DNA of 64,000 nucleotides from Bacillota bacterium. GTDB taxonomy: Bacteria; Bacillota; Bacilli; Paenibacillales; Paenibacillaceae. Location: assembly GCA_023460795.1 (NCBI GenBank), contig JAEWPC010000042.1:1-64000 (forward strand), read 5' to 3'. A program made the position numbers and the translations under genes. Below, one piece after another: positions 28,071 to 37,800 of this stretch; position 1 is the stretch's first letter; every line of letters begins with the position of its first letter. The notes below the pieces were generated by a model. That model ran no database searches and had not been told where the DNA came from. It worked only from the letters and a program-made list of their open reading frames with translations.

Positions 28071-29230
28071 AGCCTCTCGAGGGATTGCTGGTGCTGGACT
28101 TCAGTCAATTTCTATCAGGTCCTTCCGCCGCGCTAAGGCTAGCGGATATGGGGGCAAGGGTGATCAAGATCGAAAAGCCGCAAGGCGGCGACTTGGGCCG
28201 GCAGTTGAAGCTCAATCATCTTGAACTTAACGGAGACAGCGTGCTGTTCCACACGATCAATCGGAATAAAGAAAGCTTCGCCGCTAACCTGAAGGACAGT
28301 CAAGATATCGACAAGGTGAAAACGCTCATTGCGAAAGCGGACGTCCTGATTGAAAACTTCCGTCCCGGCACCATGGAGAAGCTGGGATTAGATTACGACG
28401 AGGTCAAAAAGAATAATCCCAAATTGGTTTATGGACGAGTAACGGGCTACGGAAAGGAAGGGCCTTGGCGTAACAAACCCGGCCAGGATTTATTGGTCCA
28501 ATCCTTATCCGGCTTGACTTGGCTGAATGGGGATGGGAAGCAGCCGCCCGTGCCGTTCGGGTTATCCGTTGCGGATATGGTGACCGGCGCCCACCTGGCG
28601 CAAGGCATTCTGGCCTGTCTCATCCGCCGCGGCCAAACTCAAGAGGGCGGGCTGGTTGAAGTCAGTCTGCTGGAATCCATATTGGATTTTCAATTCGAAG
28701 TGTTATCCACCTATCTCAATGACGGGCATCAACCGCCGAAGCGCAGCGACGTCAATAATGCGCATGCCTATTTGGGCGCGCCGTATGGCATATATCAAAC
28801 GCGCGACGGCTTTATCGCCATCGCGATGGGATCCGTTCCTCGATTGGGAGAGCTGCTTGAATGCGAAGCGCTGCTTGCCTACGATAATCCGAAAGAATGG
28901 TTTGATCGCAGAGATGAAATCAAAGCCGTTCTCGCCAAGCATTTCGTTCAACAGCCGACTCGTTATTGGTTGGATCGACTAGAGCCTGCCGACTATTGGT
29001 GCGCCGAAGTGCTGGACTGGGAGAAGCTTATGCGGCACGAAGGGTTTAAGGAGCTGGATATGCTGCAGAGCTTGCGGTTATCTACAGGCGAGACGATGAC
29101 GACGACCCGGTGCCCTATTCGCATCAATGGCGAGGTCCTGAAATCTTCCCGGGGAGCGCCTCGCATCGGCGAGCACAACGCATCCATCGCCTCGCAATTA
29201 TTAATCCCGGATCGCGGGAATGAAGCATGA
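28067..29230 (+). CDS. Family III CoA-transferase (CaiB/BaiF), copy 1
   Basis: 387 residues. The CoA-binding start [20 protein letters not shown] and [11 protein letters not shown], the [14 protein letters not shown] motif, and Asp170 in LSVADMVTG, at the position expected for the catalytic aspartate of family III enzymes (Asp169 in CaiB), are all present. These enzymes move CoA between carboxylic acids through an aspartyl-CoA thioester. It overlaps the preceding gene by 4 bp (ATGA) and the next by 4 bp. The second, clearly paralogous copy follows at once, so the two may form a heteromer. The acid activated is unknown. Confidence 0.9.
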   Translation: MKPLEGLLVLDFSQFLSGPSAALRLADMGARVIKIEKPQGGDLGRQLKLNHLELNGDSVLFHTINRNKESFAANLKDSQDIDKVKTLIAKADVLIENFRPGTMEKLGLDYDEVKKNNPKLVYGRVTGYGKEGPWRNKPGQDLLVQSLSGLTWLNGDGKQPPVPFGLSVADMVTGAHLAQGILACLIRRGQTQEGGLVEVSLLESILDFQFEVLSTYLNDGHQPPKRSDVNNAHAYLGAPYGIYQTRDGFIAIAMGSVPRLGELLECEALLAYDNPKEWFDRRDEIKAVLAKHFVQQPTRYWLDRLEPADYWCAEVLDWEKLMRHEGFKELDMLQSLRLSTGETMTTTRCPIRINGEVLKSSRGAPRIGEHNASIASQLLIPDRGNEA

Positions 29231-30384
29231 AGGAATCCTGCCATTCGCCGCTAGATGGGGTTCTGGTGCTCGATTTCAGTCAATTTTTATCCGGGCCGTC
29301 CGCGGGGCTGCGCCTAGCGGATTTGGGAGCTCGCGTCATCAAGATAGAAAAGCCCGAAACCGGGGATATTTGCCGTACGCTTTACGTTTCCAATCTGGTC
29401 ATGGATGGAGACAGCAGTCTATTCCATGCGATTAATCGCAATAAACAAAGCTTCGCGGCGGATTTAAAAAAGGAATCCGATCTAAATACGATCAAAGCCC
29501 TCATCGCGAAGGCCGATGTCCTGATTCAAAATTTTCGGCCGGAGGTTATGCGAAGGCTCGGATTGGATTACGACACGGTCAAAGCTATCAATCCCGGTTT
29601 GATCTATGCGGAGATTACGGGCTATGGCAACGAAGGTGCCTGGAAGCATGCCCCGGGTCAGGATTTATTGGTGCAAGCCCGTTCCGGCTTGGCTTGGTTG
29701 AACGGAGATCGCGATCAACCGCCCGTTCCCTTCGGGCTGTCCATAGCCGATATGATGGCAGGAGCCTGTCTGACGCAAGGCATATTGGCTTGTTTGGTTC
29801 GCCGGTCGATCAGCGGCGAAGGAGCGCTCGTTCAAGTTAGTTTAATGGAAGCGATATTGGATTGCCAATTCGAAGTGCTTACTACTTATTTGAACGATGG
29901 ACGCCTCCCACCCGAGCGAAGCGGGATTGCGAATGCACATGCTTATTTAGGCGCGCCTTACGGCATATATCCGACTGCAGATGGATACTTGGCGTTGGCT
30001 ATGGGCTCCGTTACCTGGCTTGGCGAATTGTTGGGGTGCAGCGCGTTATCCGCGTATCAAGACCCGGCCTCTTGGTCAGAGCATCGGGATGAGATCAAAG
30101 CGATCCTGATGGATCATCTAAGGCACAAGACAACCGGAGAATGGCTGTCTTGCCTGGAGCCGGCCGATTACTGGTGCGCGGACGTGCTGTCCTGGGATAG
30201 ATTAATGGATCACGACGGCTTCAAGTCTCTTCATATGATCCAAGAGATTGAGCGAAGCAACGGACAGACCATGCTGACTACCCGCTGTCCGATTCGAATC
30301 GACGGACACCTGCTATTATCGCCGAAGGGCGCTCCGGCCGTCGGGGAGGATAATGAAACGATCTTGGGAATGTTCGGATTATAG
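29227..30384 (+). CDS. Family III CoA-transferase (CaiB/BaiF), copy 2
   Basis: 385 residues, a tandem paralogue of the preceding gene with long matching stretches ([66 protein letters not shown]). Asp175 in LSIADMMAG is the likely catalytic aspartate, so both copies look active. Its start overlaps the first copy's stop by 4 bp and has a weak ribosome site, which implies translation by reinitiation and roughly equal amounts of both proteins. Paired family III subunits are known from benzylsuccinate CoA-transferase, which supports a heteromer here by analogy only. Confidence 0.9.
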   Translation: MKESCHSPLDGVLVLDFSQFLSGPSAGLRLADLGARVIKIEKPETGDICRTLYVSNLVMDGDSSLFHAINRNKQSFAADLKKESDLNTIKALIAKADVLIQNFRPEVMRRLGLDYDTVKAINPGLIYAEITGYGNEGAWKHAPGQDLLVQARSGLAWLNGDRDQPPVPFGLSIADMMAGACLTQGILACLVRRSISGEGALVQVSLMEAILDCQFEVLTTYLNDGRLPPERSGIANAHAYLGAPYGIYPTADGYLALAMGSVTWLGELLGCSALSAYQDPASWSEHRDEIKAILMDHLRHKTTGEWLSCLEPADYWCADVLSWDRLMDHDGFKSLHMIQEIERSNGQTMLTTRCPIRIDGHLLLSPKGAPAVGEDNETILGMFGL

Positions 30385-30398
30385 AGGAGGCGGACGGA

Positions 30399-31247
30399 AT
30401 GCTTATCATCGATTCCCATCAGCATTTCTGGAATCTGGAGAAGGTGGCCTACCCATGGCTGGATCCCGCAATGGGTTCGATCTGCCGCACGATTGAAGCC
30501 CCCGAGTTAGCTCCTCTCGTGAAGAACGCAGGCATTGACAGGACGGTCCTTGTTCAAGCCATGAATTCGTATGCGGATACGGATTATATGCTGCAGGCTG
30601 CCGAGACGAACGATTGGATAGGCGCCGTTGTAGGCTGGGTGCCTCTGAACGTTCCGGAGATCGCGGATATTAAATTGAAGGAATATGCCAGGAACCCCTA
30701 CTTCAAAGGGGTGCGCCATCTCATTCACGAAGAGAAAGATCCGGATTGGGTCATTCGAGATCATGTAATCGAAGGCCTGAAGGTGCTAGCCTCTTACGAT
30801 ATGACCTTCGACGTGGTGGCCGTGTTTCCTAACCATTTGAGGCATGTACCTTATCTTGCGGAGAAAGTGCCGGAATTAAAAATGGTGATTGACCATCTAG
30901 CTAAACCACCCATCAAGGATAAGGCAATGGGCGATTGGGCAGAACAGCTGGCCCGGTCCGCGGAATATCCGAATGTTTATGCGAAGGTGTCGGGATTAAA
31001 TACGGCAGCGGATGCGGACAACTGGACCGCGAACGACATCAAGCCTTATATCGATTTCGCATTGGAGAAATTCGGGGCGCAACGATTGATGTTCGGAAGC
31101 GACTGGCCGGTAGCGAACTTGGCGGGCGATTATGCCAAAGTCTGGTCCGAGACGAACAAGGCGATCGCGGATTATCCCAAGCGGGATATCGAAGCCATTT
31201 TAGGAGGCACGGCGGCTAAATTTTATCAAATCAAAGATACGGTATGA
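30399..31247 (+). CDS. Amidohydrolase-2 family lactonase (L-fuconolactonase-like)
   Basis: 282 residues behind agaggagg. The metal-binding start DSHQHFWNLEKVAYPWLD (His7, His9), VDWV-type strand AVVGWVPLNVPE, GVRHLIHEE, VFPNHLRHV, KMVIDHLAKP and MFGSDWPVANLAGDY are those of the COG3618 amidohydrolases, which open sugar-acid lactones such as L-fuconolactone and L-rhamnonolactone. This makes the operon likely to act on a sugar lactone formed by one of its own dehydrogenases. It lies 14 bp after the second CoA-transferase. 2-Pyrone-dicarboxylate lactonase is a related alternative. Confidence 0.87.
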   Translation: MLIIDSHQHFWNLEKVAYPWLDPAMGSICRTIEAPELAPLVKNAGIDRTVLVQAMNSYADTDYMLQAAETNDWIGAVVGWVPLNVPEIADIKLKEYARNPYFKGVRHLIHEEKDPDWVIRDHVIEGLKVLASYDMTFDVVAVFPNHLRHVPYLAEKVPELKMVIDHLAKPPIKDKAMGDWAEQLARSAEYPNVYAKVSGLNTAADADNWTANDIKPYIDFALEKFGAQRLMFGSDWPVANLAGDYAKVWSETNKAIADYPKRDIEAILGGTAAKFYQIKDTV

Positions 31248-31260
31248 AGGAGGTTAAGAG

Positions 31261-31701
31261 ATGTTTAAGTCTACATTCTATGAGGATTACAGCGTAGGTT
31301 CGTCCAGGGAGACGCTGGGGCGAACGATTACGGAAACCGATATCGTGATGCATGCGGGACAGACCGGCGATTTCTACCCGCACCACATGGATGCGGAATG
31401 GTGCAAGACACAGGATTTTAAACAACGTATCGCGCACGGCACTTTAATATTTAGCGTCGGTGTCGGCATGACAGCGGGTGAAATCAATCCGGAGGCCATG
31501 TCTTACGGGTATGATCGGTTACGTTTTATTAAGCCGGTCTTTATTGGAGATACGATTAAAGTTCGCGTTAGCGTTAAGGAAAAGAAAGACCATCCGAAAC
31601 GCTCCCGCCAAGGCATCGTCAGCGAGCTTGTCGAGGTCCTGAATCAACGCGACGAAGTGGTACTCGTATGCGAGCACCTGCTGCTAGTCAACAGGAAGTA
31701 G
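31261..31701 (+). CDS. MaoC-type (R)-hydratase/dehydratase
   Basis: 146 residues, a single hot-dog domain behind a strong gaaggagg site. The hydratase-2 motif is present as [13 protein letters not shown], with Asp37 and His42 as the expected catalytic pair, followed by [14 protein letters not shown]. MaoC enzymes add or remove water across enoyl-CoA thioesters. With two CoA-transferases in the operon, it may dehydrate a CoA-activated hydroxy acid, a job done on free acids by enolase-superfamily dehydratases in known fucose and rhamnose pathways. It lies 13 bp after the lactonase and 11 bp before the Gfo/Idh gene. Confidence 0.9.
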   Translation: MFKSTFYEDYSVGSSRETLGRTITETDIVMHAGQTGDFYPHHMDAEWCKTQDFKQRIAHGTLIFSVGVGMTAGEINPEAMSYGYDRLRFIKPVFIGDTIKVRVSVKEKKDHPKRSRQGIVSELVEVLNQRDEVVLVCEHLLLVNRK

Positions 31702-31712
31702 GAGGGGGCTGC

Positions 31713-32816
31713 ATGAATCTGAAGGGGCGAACGGACGGGATAGATTTGGATTACAAGCCCAAGCTGCCGAAGGATAAAAGCCGGGGAATCGGGATCATCG
31801 GCGCCGGCGAGATCGTCAAGTCTTGTCATTTGCCGGCCTACCGCATGGCTGGATTCAATGTCGTAGGGATCTATGATGTGGATCCAAGCAAAGGACGGCT
31901 GCTGGCCGATCAGTTCCAGCTTAACCATGTGTTTGCCAACCTGGATGAGTTGTTAAACCATCCTGACATCGAAGTGGTAGACATCGCGATTCCCGCTAAG
32001 TATCAACCGGAGATCGTCGAGCGGGCGGCCGCCAAAGGTAAGCACATCCTCTGCCAAAAGCCGCTGGGGCAAACCTATGAGGCAGCCAAACGCATTGCGG
32101 ATACCATCGAGCAAGCCGGGGTTAAGGGTGCCGTTAATCAGCAAATGCGTTGGTCTCCGGGGATTATGGCCAGCCGGAATCTTGTATCCCGCGGGTTGCT
32201 GGGCGAGATGACGCAGGCTTCCATCCAGGTGAATGTATTAACGGATTGGGAACAATGGCCGTGGATTACGAAGATCGATCAGCTCGAAGTGATGTACCAT
32301 AGCATTCACTATCTAGACTCCATCCGTTACGTACTAGGTCAAACGCCGGAATATATTTATGCCGACGGCTCCAAGTTCCCAGGACAAGCCAGCGTAGGCG
32401 AAACGCGAACTCTGATTCATATGAAGTTCATGAACGAAACGCGCGGTCTCATTCATGACAATCACAATAATTTCGCCGATCAAGAGGATTGGTACGCGAC
32501 CTTCCGTTTTGAAGGGACGGAAGGAACCGCCAAGGGGACTTTCGGCGCGCTGTACAATTATCCGGTAGGCCGGGAGGATACTCTGGCATACATGATGAAG
32601 AAAGACGATCCCGCTCGCTGGTACAAACCTGAACTAGAAGGACGCTGGTTCCCGCATGCATTCATGGGTACGATGGGTGAACTGCTGCGCTCTATAGAGG
32701 AGGGGCGGACTCCGGACAATAGCGTACAGGATAACTTGAACACGATCAAAATGGTTTTTGCCAGTTACCGGTCTATGAAAGAAAACCGACCGGTATGGTT
32801 GAACGAATTCGAGTGA
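31713..32816 (+). CDS. Gfo/Idh/MocA-family oxidoreductase
   Basis: 367 residues from the ATG at 31713, which has GGAGGGGG 5 bp upstream; the in-frame start at 31668 lies inside the MaoC gene. The Rossmann fold begins at about residue 28 (GIGIIGAGEIVKSCHLPAY), followed by YDVDPSKG, CQKPLGQT with the conserved EKP-type Lys, and the C-terminal alpha/beta domain with HSIHYLDSIRYVLG. These NAD(P)-dependent enzymes oxidise or reduce sugars and cyclitols. As the last gene of the operon it may feed a lactone to the amidohydrolase, or modify a related sugar. Substrate unknown. Confidence 0.88.
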   Translation: MNLKGRTDGIDLDYKPKLPKDKSRGIGIIGAGEIVKSCHLPAYRMAGFNVVGIYDVDPSKGRLLADQFQLNHVFANLDELLNHPDIEVVDIAIPAKYQPEIVERAAAKGKHILCQKPLGQTYEAAKRIADTIEQAGVKGAVNQQMRWSPGIMASRNLVSRGLLGEMTQASIQVNVLTDWEQWPWITKIDQLEVMYHSIHYLDSIRYVLGQTPEYIYADGSKFPGQASVGETRTLIHMKFMNETRGLIHDNHNNFADQEDWYATFRFEGTEGTAKGTFGALYNYPVGREDTLAYMMKKDDPARWYKPELEGRWFPHAFMGTMGELLRSIEEGRTPDNSVQDNLNTIKMVFASYRSMKENRPVWLNEFE

Positions 32817-32827
32817 ATAAGCGAAAG

Positions 32828-32861
32828 GCAGCCGATCCTGGGCATCGCAGGGGTCGGCTGC
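32828..32861 (+). terminator. Terminator after the eight-gene operon
   Basis: An 11-bp stem gcagccgatcc / gggtcggctgc (one G-T pair) with a 12-nt loop, just 12 bp after the last stop codon, followed by taattt. The tail is weak but the position is right. Confidence 0.7.
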
Positions 32862-32980
32862 TAATTTCAGAGAGACTGATTGTTGATATTGAATAAAGTC
32901 TGCGATTCACTCCTCGACGAAGACGTCTATAGACTCGGCCCTCGTATTTTGATAGTATTTCCTTAACGGCATTACAGAAC

Positions 32981-33003
32981 GGTGTTTTATATTATAAAAC
33001 ACC
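32981..33003. promoter_or_regulatory. Perfect 23-bp palindrome, operator candidate before the GH43 gene
   Basis: The arms ggtgttttata and tataaaacacc flank a single central T, 59 bp before the GTG start of the xylosidase gene. The centre contains TATATT, usable as a -10, so a bound dimeric repressor would block the promoter. It does not match the Bacillus XylR operator as I recall it. Confidence 0.6.
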
Positions 33004-33062
33004 AAATATCGGAAGCTGGAACATACTACACGGTTAATTGAACATGACAAGGAGGCCGTAAA

Positions 33063-34634
33063 GTGATTAGCAATCCCATACTGCGCGGGTTTCATCCCGA
33101 TCCGTCTATCTTGCGCGTAGGCGACGACTATTATATCGCGACTTCGACGTTCGAATGGTTTCCCGGCATACTCGTTCACCATTCCAAGGATTTGGTGCAT
33201 TGGCGTCCGCTCACCTCGATATTGACGCGATCCTCCCAGCTGAACATGGAGGGCAATATCGATTCGGGAGGCGCGTGGGCGCCATGCCTGAGCTATCGTG
33301 ACGGCATTTTCTACCTGATCTATACGGACGTCAAGAGTCGTAAAGGCGCCTTCAAGGATACCCATAACTACATGGTGACAGCGAGCGATATTAATGGTCC
33401 TTGGTCGGAGCCCATCTACTTGAACAGCAGCGGCTTCGATCCTTCCTTGTTCCACGACGAGGACGGTCGCCAATGGTTAGTCAATATGATCTGGGACCAT
33501 AGGAAAGGCACGAACTCTTTCGCAGGCATCGTTCTTCAAGAATTTTCGAAGGAAGAGAAGAAGCTGATCGGTCCTAAGACTAATATTTTCCGCGGAACGC
33601 AGCTTAGACTGACTGAAGGCCCCCATATCTATAAGCGGAACGGTTATTATTACTTGCTCACGGCCGAAGGCGGAACGCAGTATAATCATGCCGTAACGAT
33701 GGCGCGCTCTCGGCATATCGAAGGTCCGTATGAAGTAGATCCCGCGAATCCGATCTTGACCTCCGCCGGCAAGTCGGAGCTGGAGCTGCAGAAAGCAGGG
33801 CACGCTTCGCTGGTAGAGACGCAGAACGGCGAGTGGTACATGGTTCATCTCGTCGGTCGACCGGTGAAGGATCAGCTATGCATGCTCGGGAGAGAAACCG
33901 CCATACAGCGGTGCCATTGGACGGATGACGGCTGGCTCGCAATAGACGGAGGGGGCAATTGGCCGCGCTCTCAGGTGCAGGCGCCCCGATTGCCGTCTCA
34001 TCCATTCCCCGCGAAACCGAGCACGGACCACTTCGATCGCGCGGAACTTGACATGCCATGGAACACCCTACGAATACCCGCAAGTCCGGATTGGTTATCC
34101 TTAACGGATAAACCGGGTTGCTTGCGGCTATGGGGCCAAGAGTCCATGAGTTCCATGCATCGTCAAAGCCTTGTCGCGCGCAGGCAACAATCGATGTACT
34201 GCGAAGCGGAGACGTCCATGGAATTCCGTCCGGAGAATAATCAGCAAATGGCGGGGTTGATTCTGTACTACGACACTCGCGATTATGTCTATTTGCGCGT
34301 GACGCATCACGAGGAATTAGGCACATGCATGGGAATTATTCAATCGATAGACGGAGTCTATGACGAAATCTTAGATCAGGATATTCCGCTAGGCGAAGAA
34401 GGTCCTTACCGTCTGAAAGTGATCATTCAGCGAGAGAAAGCCCAATTTAAGTACGCGGTGAAGGATGGCGAATGGACCGACATCGGACCTGAGCTTGACG
34501 TCAGCCACTTGTCCGATGAATATGCGGATTATATACGTTTTACCGGCAATTTCATCGGCATGTGCGTCCAAGACTTAAGCGGAGAACGCAAACCGGCCGA
34601 CTTCGATTATTTCAGGTATGAAGAGCTGAACTAG
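33063..34634 (+). CDS. GH43 beta-xylosidase / alpha-L-arabinofuranosidase
   Basis: 523 residues from a GTG behind caaggagg. The N-terminal NPILRGFHPDPSILRVGDDY gives the base Asp13, GFDPSLFHDEDG the pKa-modulating Asp126, and LTEGPHIYK the acid Glu185, all in the five-bladed propeller (about 1-320). A C-terminal concanavalin-like beta-sandwich (about 335-520, with MAGLILYYDTRDYVYLRV) follows, as in the XynB-type two-domain enzymes. No signal peptide. It probably removes xylose or arabinose from imported oligosaccharides. It is a single-gene unit between two hairpins, with its own palindromic operator candidate. Confidence 0.92.
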   Translation: MISNPILRGFHPDPSILRVGDDYYIATSTFEWFPGILVHHSKDLVHWRPLTSILTRSSQLNMEGNIDSGGAWAPCLSYRDGIFYLIYTDVKSRKGAFKDTHNYMVTASDINGPWSEPIYLNSSGFDPSLFHDEDGRQWLVNMIWDHRKGTNSFAGIVLQEFSKEEKKLIGPKTNIFRGTQLRLTEGPHIYKRNGYYYLLTAEGGTQYNHAVTMARSRHIEGPYEVDPANPILTSAGKSELELQKAGHASLVETQNGEWYMVHLVGRPVKDQLCMLGRETAIQRCHWTDDGWLAIDGGGNWPRSQVQAPRLPSHPFPAKPSTDHFDRAELDMPWNTLRIPASPDWLSLTDKPGCLRLWGQESMSSMHRQSLVARRQQSMYCEAETSMEFRPENNQQMAGLILYYDTRDYVYLRVTHHEELGTCMGIIQSIDGVYDEILDQDIPLGEEGPYRLKVIIQREKAQFKYAVKDGEWTDIGPELDVSHLSDEYADYIRFTGNFIGMCVQDLSGERKPADFDYFRYEELN

Positions 34635-34654
34635 AATCGAATAGACAGACTTGC

Positions 34655-34683
34655 AGCAGCCTGCTCCCATCGGAGCGGGCTGT
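34655..34683 (+). terminator. Terminator after the GH43 gene
   Basis: A 10-12-bp stem (agcctgctcc / ggagcgggct, one G-T pair) with a 4-nt loop and a T-containing tail, 21 bp after the stop codon. Confidence 0.7.
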
Positions 34684-34819
34684 TCTGCTGTGAGTTCGAT
34701 ATGAGCCATAACTTGGCGTATTCCGTCCGAGTGGAAAAGAAACGATCTTTATCTTGATACCGAAGAGTTAAATCTGAGATGATAGTGGCAAGTATTCGAC
34801 AAAAATCTACGGCGAATGA

Positions 34820-37800
34820 TTGGGTGCAGCTATGATAGGAGATCGGGCTTCGGGTACGAAGAGAAAACACTTCACGGTACTGGTCGGCATGTTTGTTGTA
34901 TTTACCGTGGTTACTTCTTCCTTCATTTATGAATGGTTGAATCCTACATATGAGTATCCGGAAGCGCGTGAAGGGGTATTGGACGCTAGACAATGGAATT
35001 TCGAGAAGCAAGGGATCATCCCTTTGCGCGGCGAGTGGGAGTTCTATGCGGACAAGCTGCTGACTCCCCAAGATTTCCTCGCCGAAAGCAAGGAGCTGGA
35101 AACGGCGCGCAGCATCATTCGAGTTCCAGGAGGCTGGAAAGGCATCGTGGCGTCCGGCGAAGGTTATGGCGCGGGAACGTACAGATTGCGCGTCAAGGTC
35201 GGCGAACCGGAGCTATATAGCCTGCGCGGCAAGAAGATCCGCATGTCCAGCTCCATCTATATGAACGGGGCGGACCTCGGCGGTACCGGGAAACCGGATT
35301 TATCGGAGAACCGGTTCGTGCCTAGCAACCTGCCGTTCCTCGGTACGGTCAAGGCGGATACGGACACCGTAGACATTCTGATTCAGGTAGCGAGCTATCG
35401 CTATCTGGAAGGCGGATTGGTTCAGGTGCCTGAATTCGGGTTAACGGACGACGTATGGGCCAGGCGCGACAATGCCAGATTGGCGGATATGATCGTCATC
35501 ACGACGCTGCTCGTCTTCGGGATTTATTTCGCGGGGATGTTCAAAGAGTGGAGGAAGGAGCCTTATCTCTTCTTCTTTAGTCTGTTCTGCTTGTCATTAG
35601 GATTGTTCTTCAGCATCGACAACGAGATCGTCATGGCGAGCCTCATCCCCGGGATGACGTTCCTTTTGCTGCAGAAATTGCTCTTTATCCTTCCTTACGT
35701 ATCGGTCTTGTCGTTTGCCCTCTATGTCGTCCTGTATTTGGGTCATCAGAGAAGCCGGGGATATAAGTGGCTGTGTCGCGTTTCCTATATTTATCTGGCT
35801 CTATTGATTGGCATTCCGAATGACTATTTAGTTACTCTATTCGGACTCGGTGTCGTTCTGCAGATCGTCGTCTTTGCTTCCATCATTTATTGGATATTCC
35901 GTAGTCGGAATAGCGGGGTTCAGGTTTACTACATTCTATTGGGTCTATTCTTCCTGATCATTAGTTGGGCGTATGCCCAGACGCGGTATCAGCTGGCGCT
36001 CGACAACCCGTATTACATGATCGTAACGCCGATGCTGCTCGTACTGTCTCAATCGTTCCTCATGTCGAACCGGGTTCGCGAAGCGAACTTAAGGAATGAG
36101 CGATTGGCCGAGCAGCTCATGGCGCATGATCGCCAGAAAGACGAGTTTCTTATCCATACGTCCCATGAGTTCAAGACGCCGCTGCACGGCATTATCAATC
36201 TGGCTCAGGTCGTCATTGACAGGAACGGCGGCAAGATGGCGCAGCGGCATCGCGAGAATCTGAGCTTCATCGTTGCCCAGGCGACACGATTATCTACGCT
36301 CGTGAACGATATCATCGACTTTCAAAGCTTACGGCGCGGCACTTTGAAGTTCCACAATACCCCCTTCGATGTCAGCGGCACCGTGCATGCAACGCTTGAG
36401 GCGCTGAAGTATTTGCGAAGGAATGAAGAAGTGCGGTTAGTCAATCTGGTCCCTCCCGGAACCTATTATCTCTACACGGACGAGAACCGCTTGAAGCAAA
36501 TTCTAGTAAACCTGATCGGCAATGCTTTGAAGTTTACGGAGCGGGGAAGCGTAGTGGTGGCCGCGGAGTCAAGAGAAGGCGCGCTGCGTCTACTGTTTAC
36601 GGATACCGGCTCCGGGATGAGCGAGGATCGGCAACGGGAGCTTTTCATGGACGATCTGTACGAAGGAGAATCTTCAGGTCTGGGTCTGAAAATATCGAAA
36701 GCGCTTGCGGTTCAAATGGGAGGTAATCTGGAACTGCAGTGGTCGGAGCCGGGCAAGGGTTCCGTGTTCGAGCTGCGGTTAACGGAAGCGACGGAAGCCC
36801 AGAAGGACCTAGGGGGGGCCGAGGTAGATCCATCGGCAGGCGCGAAGCCGCAACTGTTGCCAGGGACGAGCTCACCATTGCCGGAAGTAGCCTCATCGGT
36901 TGAAACGGAGCAAGCCGGCAAGCCGAAAATATTATTGGTAGATGACGATTCCTCCAATATTAAGGTGCTGCAGGAATTGTTCGCGTCCGGTCGTTATCAT
37001 GTTCTCGTGGCATACAACGGAGCGGATGCTCTGAAGCTCATTCAGCAGCATCGAGACGATCTGTCTCTCGTTCTGCTCGACGTGATGATGCCCGGGCTCT
37101 CGGGATATGAGGTGTGCAGACGTATTCGGGAGGAATACCCGCTTTACAGATTGCCCGTGCTGCTGCTGACGGTGCGCCATACGCCTACGGATATCGCGAT
37201 GGGCCTCGAGGCGGGAGCCAACGATTTTCTGGTGAAGCCGTTCGACGGCAAAGAGCTGCTAGCCCGGGTGCAGACGTTGCTGCAACTCAAGGAAGCGGTC
37301 GGGCAGGCCATTCGCATGGAGACGCTGTTCCTGCAATCGCAGATCAAGCCTCATTTTGTCTATAACGCCTTAAGCAGCATTATCTCGTTGTGCTACAAAG
37401 ACGGCGCGCGGGCAGGCGAGCTGCTGGGCGAATTCAGTAACTTCCTGCGGAAGAGCTTTGATCTTGACCCCCGTCATGCCAAGGTTAGTCTGAATCACGA
37501 GCTGTCTCTGACCAAATCGTACGTCGAATTGGAGAAGGTACGTTACGGCGATCGCCTGAAGGTGGAATGGAACATAGACGTGCAGACGGAAAATTTGATA
37601 CCGGCGTTGACCGTGCAGCCGCTGGTTGAAAACGCGATTCGTCATGGAATCATGAAACGGTTGTCCGGAGGTACGGTATGCATTCGTGTGAAGATGGAGC
37701 AACAAGGCTTGCGAATCGAGGTTCAGGACGACGGGGTAGGCATGACCGCGGAGCAGGTCGGCCGCATGCTTAGACCGGAGCGGCTGGACGGCAGCATCGG

